Below are positions 24,758 through 36,526 of a stretch of DNA of 64,000 nucleotides, in pieces. Source of the stretch: Corbicula japonica (lineage: Eukaryota; Mollusca; Bivalvia; Venerida; Cyrenidae); NCBI GenBank assembly GCA_038501625.1, contig JAZAYU010000005.1:8581484-8645483 (forward strand), in the 5' to 3' direction. Each line of letters starts with the position of its first letter. Position 1 is the stretch's first letter. The notes beneath the pieces are model-generated. The model was not told the DNA's origin. It worked only from the letters and a program-made list of their open reading frames with translations, and searched no databases. The translations under genes and the position numbers were made by a program.

Positions 24758-25839
24758 TAAAAAGAACTACGTCTGAAAGAGAATTACCATACATTATTAT
24801 TGTCATCGAAGGCAAGAAAGAGCCTTTTCAACAGCAGTTTAAAGGAAAAAAGTTATGAAAAGTTTTGGCAGTCGATAAACAAAAATTTTAATGTGAAAAA
24901 AATCGAATGCATATGCCAATATGATGGTGATGAGAAGACATATTTGTTTCCATTGTTGTATGATTTGGATAAAAGTAAACTTATAATTATCTGATCATGT
25001 ACTGTAGTCCAGTACCAATGACCTTGTACTCCTTGCTGATCATTCATTAATATTTACTTCAGGAACTGAAAAAACAACTTAAAAAAAAAAAGAATAGGTC
25101 TCCTTTTCACCATCGTATTGGCATAAGTAGTCTTAATGCATGTGTGATTATATTGTAACATAAGACTTTTACTTCCTTAGAAAGTAAAATTACCACTTCA
25201 TTGGAAAAAAGAGTTCCATTTATCCAAGGAGATTCCATGCAACTGTCCCTATTATGTCAAGCTCACTAGGGCCACTGTCATACGAAAGCTCATGGTTTTA
25301 TATTTTAGGCCTTTCACATTATTACCATATGTGATTATTATAGATTGGAAGAGCTATGTTATAGAAAGTAGGCTCTAGAAAGCTTGTTAACTCTTCACTC
25401 CATAGATATGGCTGTTGTAGTAATTAGCATGATTTGTTGGATCTTGCAGTACTAAACACTTAAACATGGTTTGTCAATTGTTTTTAGTTAGCACAGTGTG
25501 TATATGTTGTTGTACTCAACACGGTTTTGGATAGCATGGAACTTACCCCTGTTTGTAAGATGTCTTTGAACTTAGCAAGGTTTATAGGATATCATCATAC
25601 CTTTTCATGGTTTGGTGGATATCATAGTAAATAAAACAGTGTTTTGAATACCTTAGCATGTTTTATTAGATACTTAGTATTGTATTTAGTTTGTTGGATG
25701 ACATTTTACTAAGCACTGTTTATTGAATGCTGCTGTTCAAAGTTTTTTAATGTTGTGGTAAACAAATTTTGTAGGTGTCACTGTGCTTGCAACTTTTTGT
25801 TGATTGTTGTGGTATTTAGCATGGCTCATACATATCCCT

Positions 25840-26572
25840 GAACTGTGGTTGTTTTCGTTGATATCATGATACTCGGCACAGTTTATGGGTATCATGGTTC
25901 TCAGCATGGTTTATTGGATATCATGGTACTCAGCACAGTTTAATGGATATCATGGTACTCAGCATGGTTTATTGGATATTGTAGTACTCAGCACGACTTT
26001 CGTGATATTGTGGTACTCAGCACAGTTTCTGTGATATTTTGGTACTCAGCAGTGATTATTTGATATTGGGGTACTCAGCATATTTAACTGGATATCATCA
26101 CGGTTAATTGGATATCGTGGTACCCATCACATATTTTGTATTAATGGCAGGGTTTATTGGATAGCATAGTACTCAGCACAGTTTAATGGATACAATGGTA
26201 TTGACTATGGTTTATTGGATATTTTGGTGCTCAGCACACTTTATTTAGATATTGTGTTAATCAGCATGTTTTGTTTTATATCATGGTACTCAGCAGGGTT
26301 TATTTATTGAACATTGCATTACTCAGCACAGTTTTTGTAATATCAGCAGTGATTGTTGGATATGGTAGAACTCTGCACAGAATAATGGATATAATGGTAC
26401 TGGCCATGGTCAATTGGATATCGTGGTACTCATCACATTTTATTGGATATTGTGGTTCTGAGCACAGTCTTTTGGATATTGTGGTATTCAGCAGGGTTTA
26501 TTGGATACCATGGTACTCAGCACAGTTAACTGGATATTGTGGTACTCAGCATGGTTTGTTAGATATATAAAA
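25840..26572 (+). repeat. 29-30 bp minisatellite
   Basis: Repeats of GGATATCATGGTACTCAGCA followed by a CAGTTTATT-like end recur about every 29-30 bp (for example ATCATGG at 25891, 25920 and 25949). The array is degenerate, with unit-length variation, and has no stable coding frame. Confidence 0.85.
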
Positions 26573-27560
26573 TGCTTTTTCATGACTATTCTTTCTGTAC
26601 AGACATCTTGACTTGTTTGTACACTATGTTAACTTCAGAGGGAAATAGATATTTTTTTATGTAATTTAATATTAACAATGTTGATAAAGCATCTAGAATC
26701 CGTTTTCTTGATTTAAAATTGGTTGTAAAGACCTCTAGGTTTTTATTATTGTAAATAAAATGTTGTCTGGATAAATAACTTTTTTTCAAAATCTTCAAGT
26801 GAACGTTCTTTGAAAACCATTATTCAGTCATATTTCTCATTGACTTTCATTATTAAAGTTTGTTACCATGGCAACCATTGTTGATTTCAAAAAATATTAA
26901 ATAAATTTTTTATCAATAATAGTTGTATTGTTTTTTCTGTAAAGCTTCTCACAAAACATTATTAAAATACAAATTTTGTTCATAATTCATTTTTTGAATA
27001 TTGGTTACCATGGCAACCACTTTTGTTAGTTATAAAACAAAACCATATGTAATACAGATTCAACTTTGTTAACTATTCCTAAACAAATATATTACAATGC
27101 GCAGTATATTTTATTCCTCAAATTAAAGAAACACTTGGAAATACCAAATTTCATGCTATTTTTCCACTTTAACCGTCCGCCATTTTGGATTCAAAATGGC
27201 GGCTAGTTTTGTAAAAAAAAAGTCACAACGTCAACTGTTTTGAATAGCCAATTTAATAACCTTTAAGAAAATGTATAATTTGTATGAGGTTAATAGAGAT
27301 GTTTTTTTCATAATAATAAATTTTGTTACTTGAGTTGTTGAAATTTCTTAATTTTTGTCCCGTTTAATCCTATAGAACATATAGGAGGGAAATGTCACAT
27401 AAGCATGTACTATTTGCATGATCAAAATCAGCATAACTTCGGTTTGGCTGGTCGTAAAACCTTCATACATGTATCATTTTAAAGCTTAGCAAACCAGGAA
27501 TATTTCTGTGATGTTTAAGTATCTGTACAGAGAAAAAAGAAAAATGATATGAACCCCCTA

Positions 27561-30500
27561 TTGTTGATTGTAGTTTGTTGGTGTTTCATGTTCATATTTC
27601 CCAGCACAGACATGTGCTAATGCAGTTTACAGATCAGCACAAATCAATACCAAGGTACAGAAGCATACAAATGGAAATCCTTGTTGATTGTGGTTTGTTG
27701 GTGTTCCATGTTTATATTTCCCAGCACAGCCATGTGCTAATGCAGTTAACAGATCAGCATAAATCAGTTCCAAAGTACAGAAACATATCTAGGGAAAATC
27801 TTTGTTGATTGTAGTTTGTTGGTATTCCATTGTCATATTTCCCAGCACAGACATGTGCTAATGCAGTTAACAGATCAGCACAAATCAGTACCAAGGTACA
27901 GAAACATATCTAGTGAAAATCTTTGTTGATTGTAGTTTGTTGTTATTCCATGGTCATATTTCCCAGCACAGACATGTGCTAATGCAGTTAACAGATCAGC
28001 ACAAACCAGTACCAAGGTACAGAAACATATCAAATGAAAATCCTTGTTGAGTGTAATATGTTGGTATTTCATGTTTATATTTCCCAGCACAGACATGTGC
28101 TAATGCAGTTAACAGATAAGCACAAATGATAACCAAGGTACTGAAACATATCTAAAGAAAATTCTTGTTAATTGTAGTTTGTTGGTAATCCATGTTTATA
28201 TTTCCAAACACAGACATGTGCTTATGCAGTTAACAGATCAGCACTAATCAGTGCCAAGGTACAGAAACATATCTTATGAAATTCCTTGTTGATTGTTGGT
28301 TTTTGGCATTCCATTTTAATATTTCCCGGCACAGACATGTGCTAATGCAGTTAAGAGAATAGCACAAATCAGTACCAAGGTACAGAAACATTTCAAATGA
28401 AAATTCTTGTTGATTGTAGTTTGTTGTTGTTCCATGTTCATATTTCCCAGCACAGACATGTGCTAATGCAGTTGGCAGATCAGCACAAATCAGTACCAAG
28501 GTACAGAAACATAATTATCTAGAGAAAATTCTTGTTGATTGTAATTTGTTGGTATTCCATGTTTATATATCCCAGCACAGACATGTGCTAATGCAGTTTA
28601 TAGATCAGCACAAATCAGTACCAAGATACAGGAACATATCAAATGAAAATCCGTGTTGATTGTGGTTTGTTGGTATTCCATGTTTATATTTCCCAGCACA
28701 GACATGTGCTAATGCAGTTAACAGATCAGCACAAATCAGTACCAAGGTACAGAAACATATCTAATCAAAATTCTTGTTGATTGTAGTTTGTTGGTAATCC
28801 ATGTTCATATTTTCCAGTACAGACATGTGCTAATGCAGGATACAGATCAGCACAAATAAGTACCAAGGTACAGAAACCTATCTAGTGTAAATTCTTGTTG
28901 ATGGTAGTTTGTTGGTAATCCATGTTCATATTTCCCAGCACAGACATGTGCTAATGCAGTTTACAGATCAGCACAAATCAATACCAAGGTACAAAAGCAT
29001 ACAAATGGAAATTCTTGTTGATTGTGGTTTGTTGGTGTTCCATGTTCATATTTCCCAGCACAGTCATGTGCTAATGCAGTAAACAGATCAGCATCAATAA
29101 GTTCCAAAGTACAGAAACATATCTAGTGAAAATGTTTGTTGATTGTAGTTTGTTGGTATTCCATTGTCATATTTCCCAGCACAGACATGTGCTAATGCAG
29201 TTAACAGATCAGCACAAATCAGTACCAAGGTACAGAAACATATCTAGTGAAAATCTTTGTTGATTGTAGTTTGTTGTTATTCCATGGTCATATTTCCCAG
29301 CACAGACATGTGCTTATGCAGTTAACAGATCAGCATTAATCATTGCCAAGGTACAGAAACATATCTTATGAAATTCCTTGTTGATTGTTGGTTTTTGGCA
29401 TTCCATTTTAATATTTCCCAGCACAGACATGTGCTAATGCAGTTAAGAGAATAGCACAAATCAGTACCAAGGTACAGAAACATTTCAAATGAAAATTCTT
29501 GTTGATTGTAGTTTGTTGGGATAACATGGTTATATTTCCCAGCACAGACATGTGCTTATGCAGTTAACAGATCAGCACAAATCAGTACCAAGGTACAGAA
29601 ACATATCTAATGAAAATCTATGTTGATTGTAGTTTGTTGTTGTTCCATGTTCATATTTCCCAGCACAGACATGTGCTAATGCAGTTGACAGATCAGCACA
29701 AATCAGTACCAAGGTACAGAAACATAATTATCTAGAGAAAATTCTTGTTGATTGTAATTTGTTGGTATTCCATGTTTATATATCCCAGCACAGACATGTG
29801 CTAATGCAGTTTATAGATCAGCACAAATCAGTACCAAGATACTGGAACATATCAAATGAAAATCCTTGTTGATTGTGGTTTGTTGGTATTCCATGTTTAT
29901 ATTTCCCAGCACAGACATGTGCTAATGCAGTTAACAGATCAGCACAAATCAGTACCAAGGTACAGAAACATATCTAATCAAAATTCTTGTTGATTGTAGT
30001 TTGTTGGTATTCCTTGTTTATATTTCCAAGCACAGACATGTGCTAATGCAGTTAACAGATCAGCACTAATCAGTGCCAAGGTACAGAAACCTATCAAATG
30101 AAAATCCTTGATAATTGTAGTTTGTTGGTAATCCATGTTTATATTTTCCAGTACAGACATGTGCTAATGCAGGATACAGATCAGCACAAATCAGTACCAA
30201 GGTACAGAAACCTATCTAGTGTAAATTCTTGTTGATGGTAGTTTGTTGGTAATCCATGTTCATATTTCCCAGCACAGACATGTGCTAATGCAGTTAACAG
30301 ATCAGCACAAATCAGTACCAAGGTACAGAAGCATATCAAATGAAGATCTTTGTTGTTTGTAGTTTGTTGTTTTTAGATGTTGATATTTCCCAACACTGAC
30401 ATGTGCTAATGCAGTATACAGATCAGCACAAATCAGTACCAAGATACAGAAACATATCAAATGAAAATCCTTGTTGATTGTAGTTTGTTTGTTTTCTATG

Positions 30501-32012
30501 TTCATATTTCCCAGCACAGACATGTGCTAATGCAGTTAACAGATAAGCACAAATCAGTAACAAGGTACAGAAACATATCTAATGAGAATCCTTGTTTACT
30601 TTAGTTTGTTGGCATTCCTTGTTTATATTTCCCAGCACAGACATGTGCTAATGTAGTTTATAGATCAGCACAAATCAGTACCAAGGTACAGAAACATATC
30701 TAATGAAAATACTTGTTGATTGTAGTTGTTTGTGTTCTATGTTCATATTTCCCAGTACAGACATGTGCTAATGCAGTTAACAGATCAGTACAAATCAGTA
30801 CTATGGTACAGAAACATATTAAATGAAAATCATTGCTGATTGTGTAGTTTGCTGATATTCCATTTTTTGATTTCCCAGCACTGACATGCGCTAATGCGGT
30901 AAACAGATCAGCACAAATCAGTACAAAGGTACAGAAACATATCAAATGAAATTCCTTGCTGACTATAGTTTGTTGGTTTTCCATGTTCATATTTCCCAGC
31001 ACAGACATGTGCTAATGCAGTTAACAGATCAGCACAAATCAGTACCAAGGTAAAGAAACATATCAAATAAAAATCCTTTTTGGTTGTAGTTTGGTTGTGT
31101 CCCATGTTCATATTTCCCAGCACAGACATATGCTAATGCAGTAAACAGATCAGCACAAATCAGTACCAAGGTACAGAAACATATCTAGAGAAAATTCATG
31201 TTGATAGTAGTTTGTTGGTAATCCATGTTCATATTTCCCAGCACAGACATGTGCTAATGCAGTTTACAGATCAGCACAAATCAGTACCAAGGTACAGAAA
31301 CATATCAAATGAGAATCCTTGTTGACTGTAGTTTGTTGGCGTTCCTTGTTTATATGTCCCAGCACAGACATGTGCTAATATAGTTTATAGATCAGCACAA
31401 ATCAGTACCAAGATACAGAAACATTTTTAATGAAAATACTTGTTGATTGTAGTTTGTTGGTATTCTATGTTTATATTTCCCAGCACAGACATGTGCTAAT
31501 GCAGTTAACAGATCAGCACAAATCAGAACCAAGATACAGAAACATATGTAATGAAAATCCTTGTTGATTGTAGTTTGTTGGTATTCCATGTTTATATTTC
31601 CCAGCACAGACATGTGCTAATGCAGTTAACAGATCAGCACTAATCAGTACCAAGGTACAGAAACATATCAAATGAAAATCCTTGTTGATAGTTGTTTATT
31701 GGTGTTCAATGTTTATATTTCCCAGCACAGACATGTGCTAATGCAGTTAACAGATCTGCACAAATCAGTACCAAGGTACAGAAACATATCAAATGAAAAT
31801 CCTTGTTGATTGTAGTTTTTTGGTATTCCATGTTTATATTTCCCAGCACAGACATATGCTAATGCAGTTAACAGATCAGCACAAATCAGTACCAAGGTAC
31901 AGAAACATATCAAATGAAAATCTTTGTTGATTGTAGTTTGTTGATATTCCATGTTTATATTTCCCAGCACTGACATGTGCTTATGCAGTATACAGATCAG
32001 CACAAATCAGTA
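27561..32012. repeat. 121-bp satellite, block 4
   Basis: About 37 monomers. A roughly 1.2-kb (10-monomer) internal duplication is shown by ACATAATTATCTAGAG markers at 28510 and 29720, 1210 bp apart. Segments are also shared with block 3. The block runs into spacer copy 2 through the same CAGTACTTAGGTAC junction as block 1. Confidence 0.95.
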
Positions 32013-33105
32013 CTTAGGTACACAAACATGTAAATATTGTAAGTTCCGAAGCTGATAAGCACAAATTGGTACTAATATATATAATGATGGTCAACCAACA
32101 ACAATGCTGGTGCATAGAAGTGGAAACCACTGTCAAATTGTAGCAATATCACATATTCCAGCATAAATATCAACATCATTGAATCTTTTGATTAATAAAA
32201 TAAATGTGTTACCTCTTTCAATGTGAGTAGATGTACAGCACAGCATTTGCTTTGTGTTCTTTAGTTATTTCTTGGTGAAGTCAAAGTCAACTGACTTACA
32301 AATACAAAACTGTAATTAATAAACCAGAAAGATAACTCTACTCCAATATCGATGTCATGTTATTAAAGGCAGACACAATGATAATTAATGATTAAAGGTG
32401 TTAATTAAGAGTTTAGACAAACTTGCACAACATCTTAATTATTGGTAATATCCATCAAATAAATTTTCTAAGATTGGTTATGTTTTTGTGTTTTTAATTA
32501 ATTTCCATTGTTATTTTCATTGTGAAATATTAGACAGGAAAGTGTTTATGAAATAAAGCAACAAGACATACTTAAAAAAATTAAATGATTAAATTTTTTA
32601 TGTTTTACCTGTTTTACATTAATTGTGAAATGTTTAAAAGGAAAGTTTTGAAGAAATAAAACACAGTTAGACATAAGTGAAAATTTAAGAGATAAAAATA
32701 AAGTAATTTAATGTTTTACCTGAGTTGATGTTACTATACTTAGTATGTGTAGCTTTTTTGCTACCCTTTAAAATCTTTAGTTTATTTCTTGATGGAATCT
32801 TAGTTGATTGACTTACAAGCACACATTTTGGGTTTATATATTGAAATGGTCAGTCAGACAGATAGCATTGCTTGAGCATCAGTTCTCTTCTCCCATCATT
32901 TAATTAAGGGTCATCTCTTCTCCCATCATTAATTAAGAGGCATGCTCAATGATAATTACTGTTTGTAAAAGTTGTTAATTGGGAGTTTTCTCCAACTTTT
33001 TCTAGTTTATGATAGATATTGGCCATCAATTAAGCCTTAATAAGATTAGTGATATTTGATTGAAGTGAAAAAGCAAAATGAAATTTATGTTTAATATTAA
33101 ATAGC
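32013..33105. repeat. Satellite spacer, copy 2
   Basis: Closely similar to 14563-15640 along its whole length, starting AACATGTAAATATTGTAAGT and containing GACACAATGATAATTA and GGCATGCTCAATGATAATTA. It has small indels relative to copy 1, such as an extra partial repeat of TCTCTTCTCCCATCATT at 32884-32935. After it the sequence becomes unique instead of returning to satellite. Confidence 0.85.
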
Positions 33106-33740
33106 TTCAAGAAAATTGTGTGACCAAAAGTTGATTTTATTTCAGTTTTTTGTCCTTTTCTTCATAATAATACTGGTATGCTTTTATAAATGAGCTAAAG
33201 TAAAAATATGGAGAAGATATTTGTTTACTTAAGTAAATATTGGTTATAACTACACCAAAAGTTAAATAGTTTAAAATGTAAATTTGTGTATTTATTAGTG
33301 AATTAATAATGGATATTTCACTGAGAGAAGCCAACATAATTTCTTTTTATCTGTTGCTTTACTGCAACAAAAAGTAACAAATTGTTTGCTCTACAGATAA
33401 GTTTAAGAATATATGAATAAAGAGCAGGAATTAAAATTTGCTATGGAAATAAATGTGTAAGATTTTCTCTATGAAAACATGGAACATGGCAAATATATAC
33501 AAACGACAATGATATTGGTAGGCATTTCATAGTTCTAGAACATGAAAAAAGAAATAGATAAAAATGCATGTTAAAAGATACTTATGACAGATGTTGAGTT
33601 TCTTGCACATCTAAAGAGATCATATAAAACGGAACAAAATGCTTATTGAGATTATGATCATTTGGCCTGTGCATCATAAGTGCTTATTTCTCATTTAAAA
33701 AGGGATTTATCACCTTTTTGTTCAATAATTAAAATTAAAG
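33106..33740. other. Intergenic, nothing recognised
   Basis: AT-rich sequence after the satellite field; no repeats or coding signals recognised. Confidence 0.5.
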
Positions 33741-34872
33741 TCAAACCTTTTTTATTGGGAAATTCTGCAAAATATTTGCCTGTTTCCAAAATTGTTTGCT
33801 TTGTTTAAGAACCATTTGACTTTTTAATTTTAAATATATTAACAAAACTGTATTACTTTTGAAATGTTTGACTCAGAATCACTTGCCCCTTACAGCTGTG
33901 AGTTCGAGATCTAAGAGGGTCAAGATCTTTCATGTGGGGAAACAAACCAGGTAGCTTGCAGGTGCGCTTGAGCCTGAAAATTGCCTGGAGGTGCACCTAG
34001 GGTCTTCTTCCACCATAATGTCCTCGTAAAAAGGCAGATGGGACATATAAACTGGGAAATAACAACAATTGAAATTTTCTAGCAGAGTTAAAATAATTTA
34101 TTCCTGAACTTCTAGGATTATATGGCATTTAGTTTTGTGTGATGTTGCCTGCAGGCCCTCAAAAGAGAGAGGTCACTTTAAGCTGCATCCCTTTTGGACA
34201 TTATTTACACAGAACAATATGAGTGGATAAAATACTCATTTTCAATGAATTTTGTTTTCCTGAAATCAAAAATTATCACACATAAATTTCCCAATTTGAA
34301 AGGCCAGGGCCTCTTTCCAATTTTCTGATGAAAAAGCCTTGTATTTCCACCTTCCTGGTTTTTCTGGACGAATGATGGGTCATAATATATTATTACTATG
34401 TAACTATTACTTGATTATCTTTACTATAGTACAATTAGTCCGGCTGAAGGGGAATTTTGCCTGGCTTTAAATAGAGGTTTATAGCGAATGCTGAGAACCA
34501 TGTGGCCCGGCTTTATATATAGATCGTTGAGTAATGAACAGGAACCATGTTGTTTGTACGTTAAGTTCAAGGTCAAGCTATTTATATTGAGTATATGTAT
34601 ATATAGATTATATAAATAGATCGATGAGTCGGTGTTTTCTTTTAATTATGCGAATTGAAAGTTTATTGTTGTAAGCAGTTATAGAAAGAGTGTACATGTA
34701 GTAAGAGACATTGTTCAGATAGTTATTCATGGATGATATTGAAGTTTGTGTTCTGTTTACGAATATTGGCAATCTTATGACTGGATTTTTGGCTGAATGT
34801 GACCTATAAATGATGGTTCTTTGTTTACAAATGTTTCTGAAGTTGAAATTGACGGTTCTAGTTGGTTTTTGT

Positions 34873-35307
34873 TTAACAAGAAGGTGATTTCGTGTCTATA
34901 AAGTAAATAATGATTGTATAACCATTTTTGTAGGTTTTTTTCTGTTGTTCAGAATAATTGTGACTCATCCCCCATCCTATCCCATCCCCCAGCCCCCCTC
35001 CCCCCTGGTTTACGGGATCAAGATGCTGAATATAGAAAGTTAGTATGGATTTTTCATCCTGAAAGTACCAAAGGAATTGCCATGTACGTGGGACGACAAT
35101 TTTGAAAGATACTCTTGAATTTAAATAGAGCAAATTCATTGTAATGTGGTTAGTGCTATGATAATCACTGATAATGTTTAACTTCAAGGTAACTCCTTCA
35201 TGAAAATTAAATGTAGGTGTAACTGTCCACAAAGTGCAAGGCTGATCATTATCTTCAGCTGCTGTTGATATCAGGAAAACGATATAACAAGACGGAATGG
35301 CTTGCAT
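34873..35307 (-). CDS. Hypothetical 144-codon ORF, possible secreted-protein exon
   Basis: This reading frame begins with a true ATG (35307-35305). The start, MQAIPSCYIVFLISTAAED, resembles a weak signal peptide and is followed by PCTLWTVTPTFNFHEGVTL and a threonine/asparagine-rich hydrophobic stretch. The last third crosses a C/T tract on the plus strand (34968-35008) and becomes a glycine-rich low-complexity tail, so only the first 95 or so codons look protein-like. No domain is recognised and no conserved cysteines beyond one or two are seen. It may be a first exon or a chance ORF. Confidence 0.25.
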   Translation of the reverse strand: MQAIPSCYIVFLISTAAEDNDQPCTLWTVTPTFNFHEGVTLKLNIISDYHSTNHITMNLLYLNSRVSFKIVVPRTWQFLWYFQDEKSILTFYIQHLDPVNQGGGGLGDGIGWGMSHNYSEQQKKTYKNGYTIIIYFIDTKSPSC

Positions 35308-35390
35308 AGCTCTCAGTAGAGTATCTACTTACGAAAATCTACAATGACAATAATGAAAAATCAGTTACATTTATGAAATTTTGATTGCTC

Positions 35391-35512
35391 TTAACGATCC
35401 ACTACACTCCTCTTTGTTCGACCATCGATTTAACAAGAAAAGTATCAAAGTAAACAAAATTAACATTCAATTGTACAAAAATGTTGCAAAGAGGAGTGTA
35501 GTAAATCCTTAA
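35391..35512. mobile_element. 122-bp TTAA-flanked hairpin MITE
   Basis: The termini TTAACGATCCACTACACTCC and, inverted, the mirror ending at 35512 form inverted repeats of about 26 bp with three mismatches. The core pair CTACACTCCTCTTTG and CAAAGAGGAGTGTAG is perfect. Both ends carry TTAA. It is distinct in sequence from the GATCCAGATCAG MITE family. Confidence 0.55.
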
Positions 35513-36167
35513 AATGTGAGTAATTATTTTGTATCCTAAATTGAATACATATCAACACATACAGTTCTGAAAATTCTCCATCATTATTCATGTTACAACA
35601 GCAACCATCTCTTCCACTATTTTCTAGCTAGTTTTCATTATATTTAAAAGGAAAACTTTTCAATTCTTTTGTTTTCAACTCATTCACTACATTTACTGCA
35701 AACAAGTAAATGTTCAGCAAACAAATTTCATCATAAATCCATTTCATACCAATTCCAGTATACTTCATTTCAAACTGCACTCCTTGTATACAACGCGTTC
35801 CACAACTACATGTAATATATAAGCACGTCCTTCAACGTTCAATACCCTTTGCCAATAAAAGACAACAATACAGTAGCACTTTAAAATTCTTTCTTTGTTT
35901 AAAAACAATCCATCACCTGCATGAACTCTTACACCCAACATCTAACTTCTTGTAAATGTCGTCCACATATAACACATCGGTGTTATACTTTTCTTGTTAA
36001 CCTTACTCTTGTATCTCCCTATTAAATATTTCTATTTAATAATTAGAAACATGTACTTTCAAATCGAAACTCCTATATTTTGCCTCAAAACTATACAAAA
36101 ACTCATATATTATTTTTTGTAAAAATATTCCTATGTTCCTCCTATATTTTGGAGAAGACCTGGTTGA

Positions 36168-36291
36168 CAGCCTGGTCATATCCCATAGGTGACATGAGAA
36201 GATCCAGATCAGCCTGCATATCCATACAATCTGATCTTGATCATTACTGGTCTCCCATCTGATAAAAGGCACATCAATGAAGTAAAGGATT
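36168..36291. mobile_element. Degenerate TTAA MITE in copy B
   Basis: It contains AGATCCAGATCAGCCTGCAT and ends AGTAAAGGATTAA, orthologous by position to 6955-7080. Confidence 0.6.
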
Positions 36292-36436
36292 AAAACATTA
36301 TTTTGTTGAAATAAATAAATTGGCTTTTCTCTGAAGTGGATCTGCTTTACTGTTGACTGTTTTTTAATGATGTTTTTGTTTGATCAAATGTCTGTAGACA
36401 TCGGTGCTAATTGAGAGTTGTCATTCATCTTTCTAG

Positions 36437-36526
36437 GGGAAGTGCAAATCATGTCCTAGCCAAGTATTGAAAACATCAGCAGCAACCAACATGTCAGGTC
36501 CACTCCACACAGATTTTACTTGTCAG
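36437..36526 (+). CDS. Exon-like block, copy B (open frame)
   Basis: A 90-bp block lies between an acceptor (TTCATCTTTCTAG ending at 36436) and a strong donor (GTAAGTCC at 36527). Read from the first base it is open for 30 codons, GKCKSCPSQVLKTSAATNMS then GPLHTDFTCQ, with three cysteines (CxxC plus one near the end). Both splice signals are kept in the diverged copy at 7223-7318. The cysteine spacing would suit a small extracellular module, but I do not recognise a family and no neighbouring exon was found. Confidence 0.3.

Larger units (their letters stand above)
21909..27560. mobile_element. 5.65-kb DNA transposon-like element of unplaced superfamily
   Basis: Perfect 11-bp terminal inverted repeats, TAGGGGGTTCA (21909-21919) and TGAACCCCCTA (27550-27560), bound 5652 bp of non-satellite sequence. 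They are flanked by a 7-bp duplication inside a satellite monomer. The interior includes a CpG-rich promoter-like zone (22080-22600), possible exon material at 24600-24757, a 29-bp minisatellite (25840-26572) and two TTACCATGGCAACCA motifs (26863 and 27004). On the minus strand near 26824-26586 there is a frame-broken reading frame with an ATG in good context (GAATAATGG) that might be a remnant. No transposase is recognised. Seven-bp duplications do not fit Tc1, piggyBac or Harbinger. Confidence 0.7.

Noticed and set aside
21902..27567. Reading the 5.65-kb element as a Tc1/mariner with TA target
   Set aside because: TA does flank the GGGGG/CCCCC core on both sides, but the 11-bp repeats include it and the longer TTGTTGA duplication fits the monomer phase better. 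The alternative is not fully excluded.
9211..32003. Dozens of 60-109 codon ORFs on both strands with a recurring ALAHVCAGKY-type peptide
   Set aside because: They are translations of the 121-bp satellite. The unit is not a multiple of three, frames end after one or two monomers, and both strands are equally open.
9144..32012. Hammerhead ribozyme (retrozyme) in the satellite monomer
   Set aside because: Small circular-RNA ribozymes occur in molluscan tandem repeats, but neither strand of the monomer has the CTGANGA and GAAA core pair in a foldable arrangement.
9144..32012. p53-like half-site AGACATGTGC in the monomer
   Set aside because: It deviates from the RRRCWWGYYY consensus at the end and such near-matches are common; the dyad is reported without assigning a factor.
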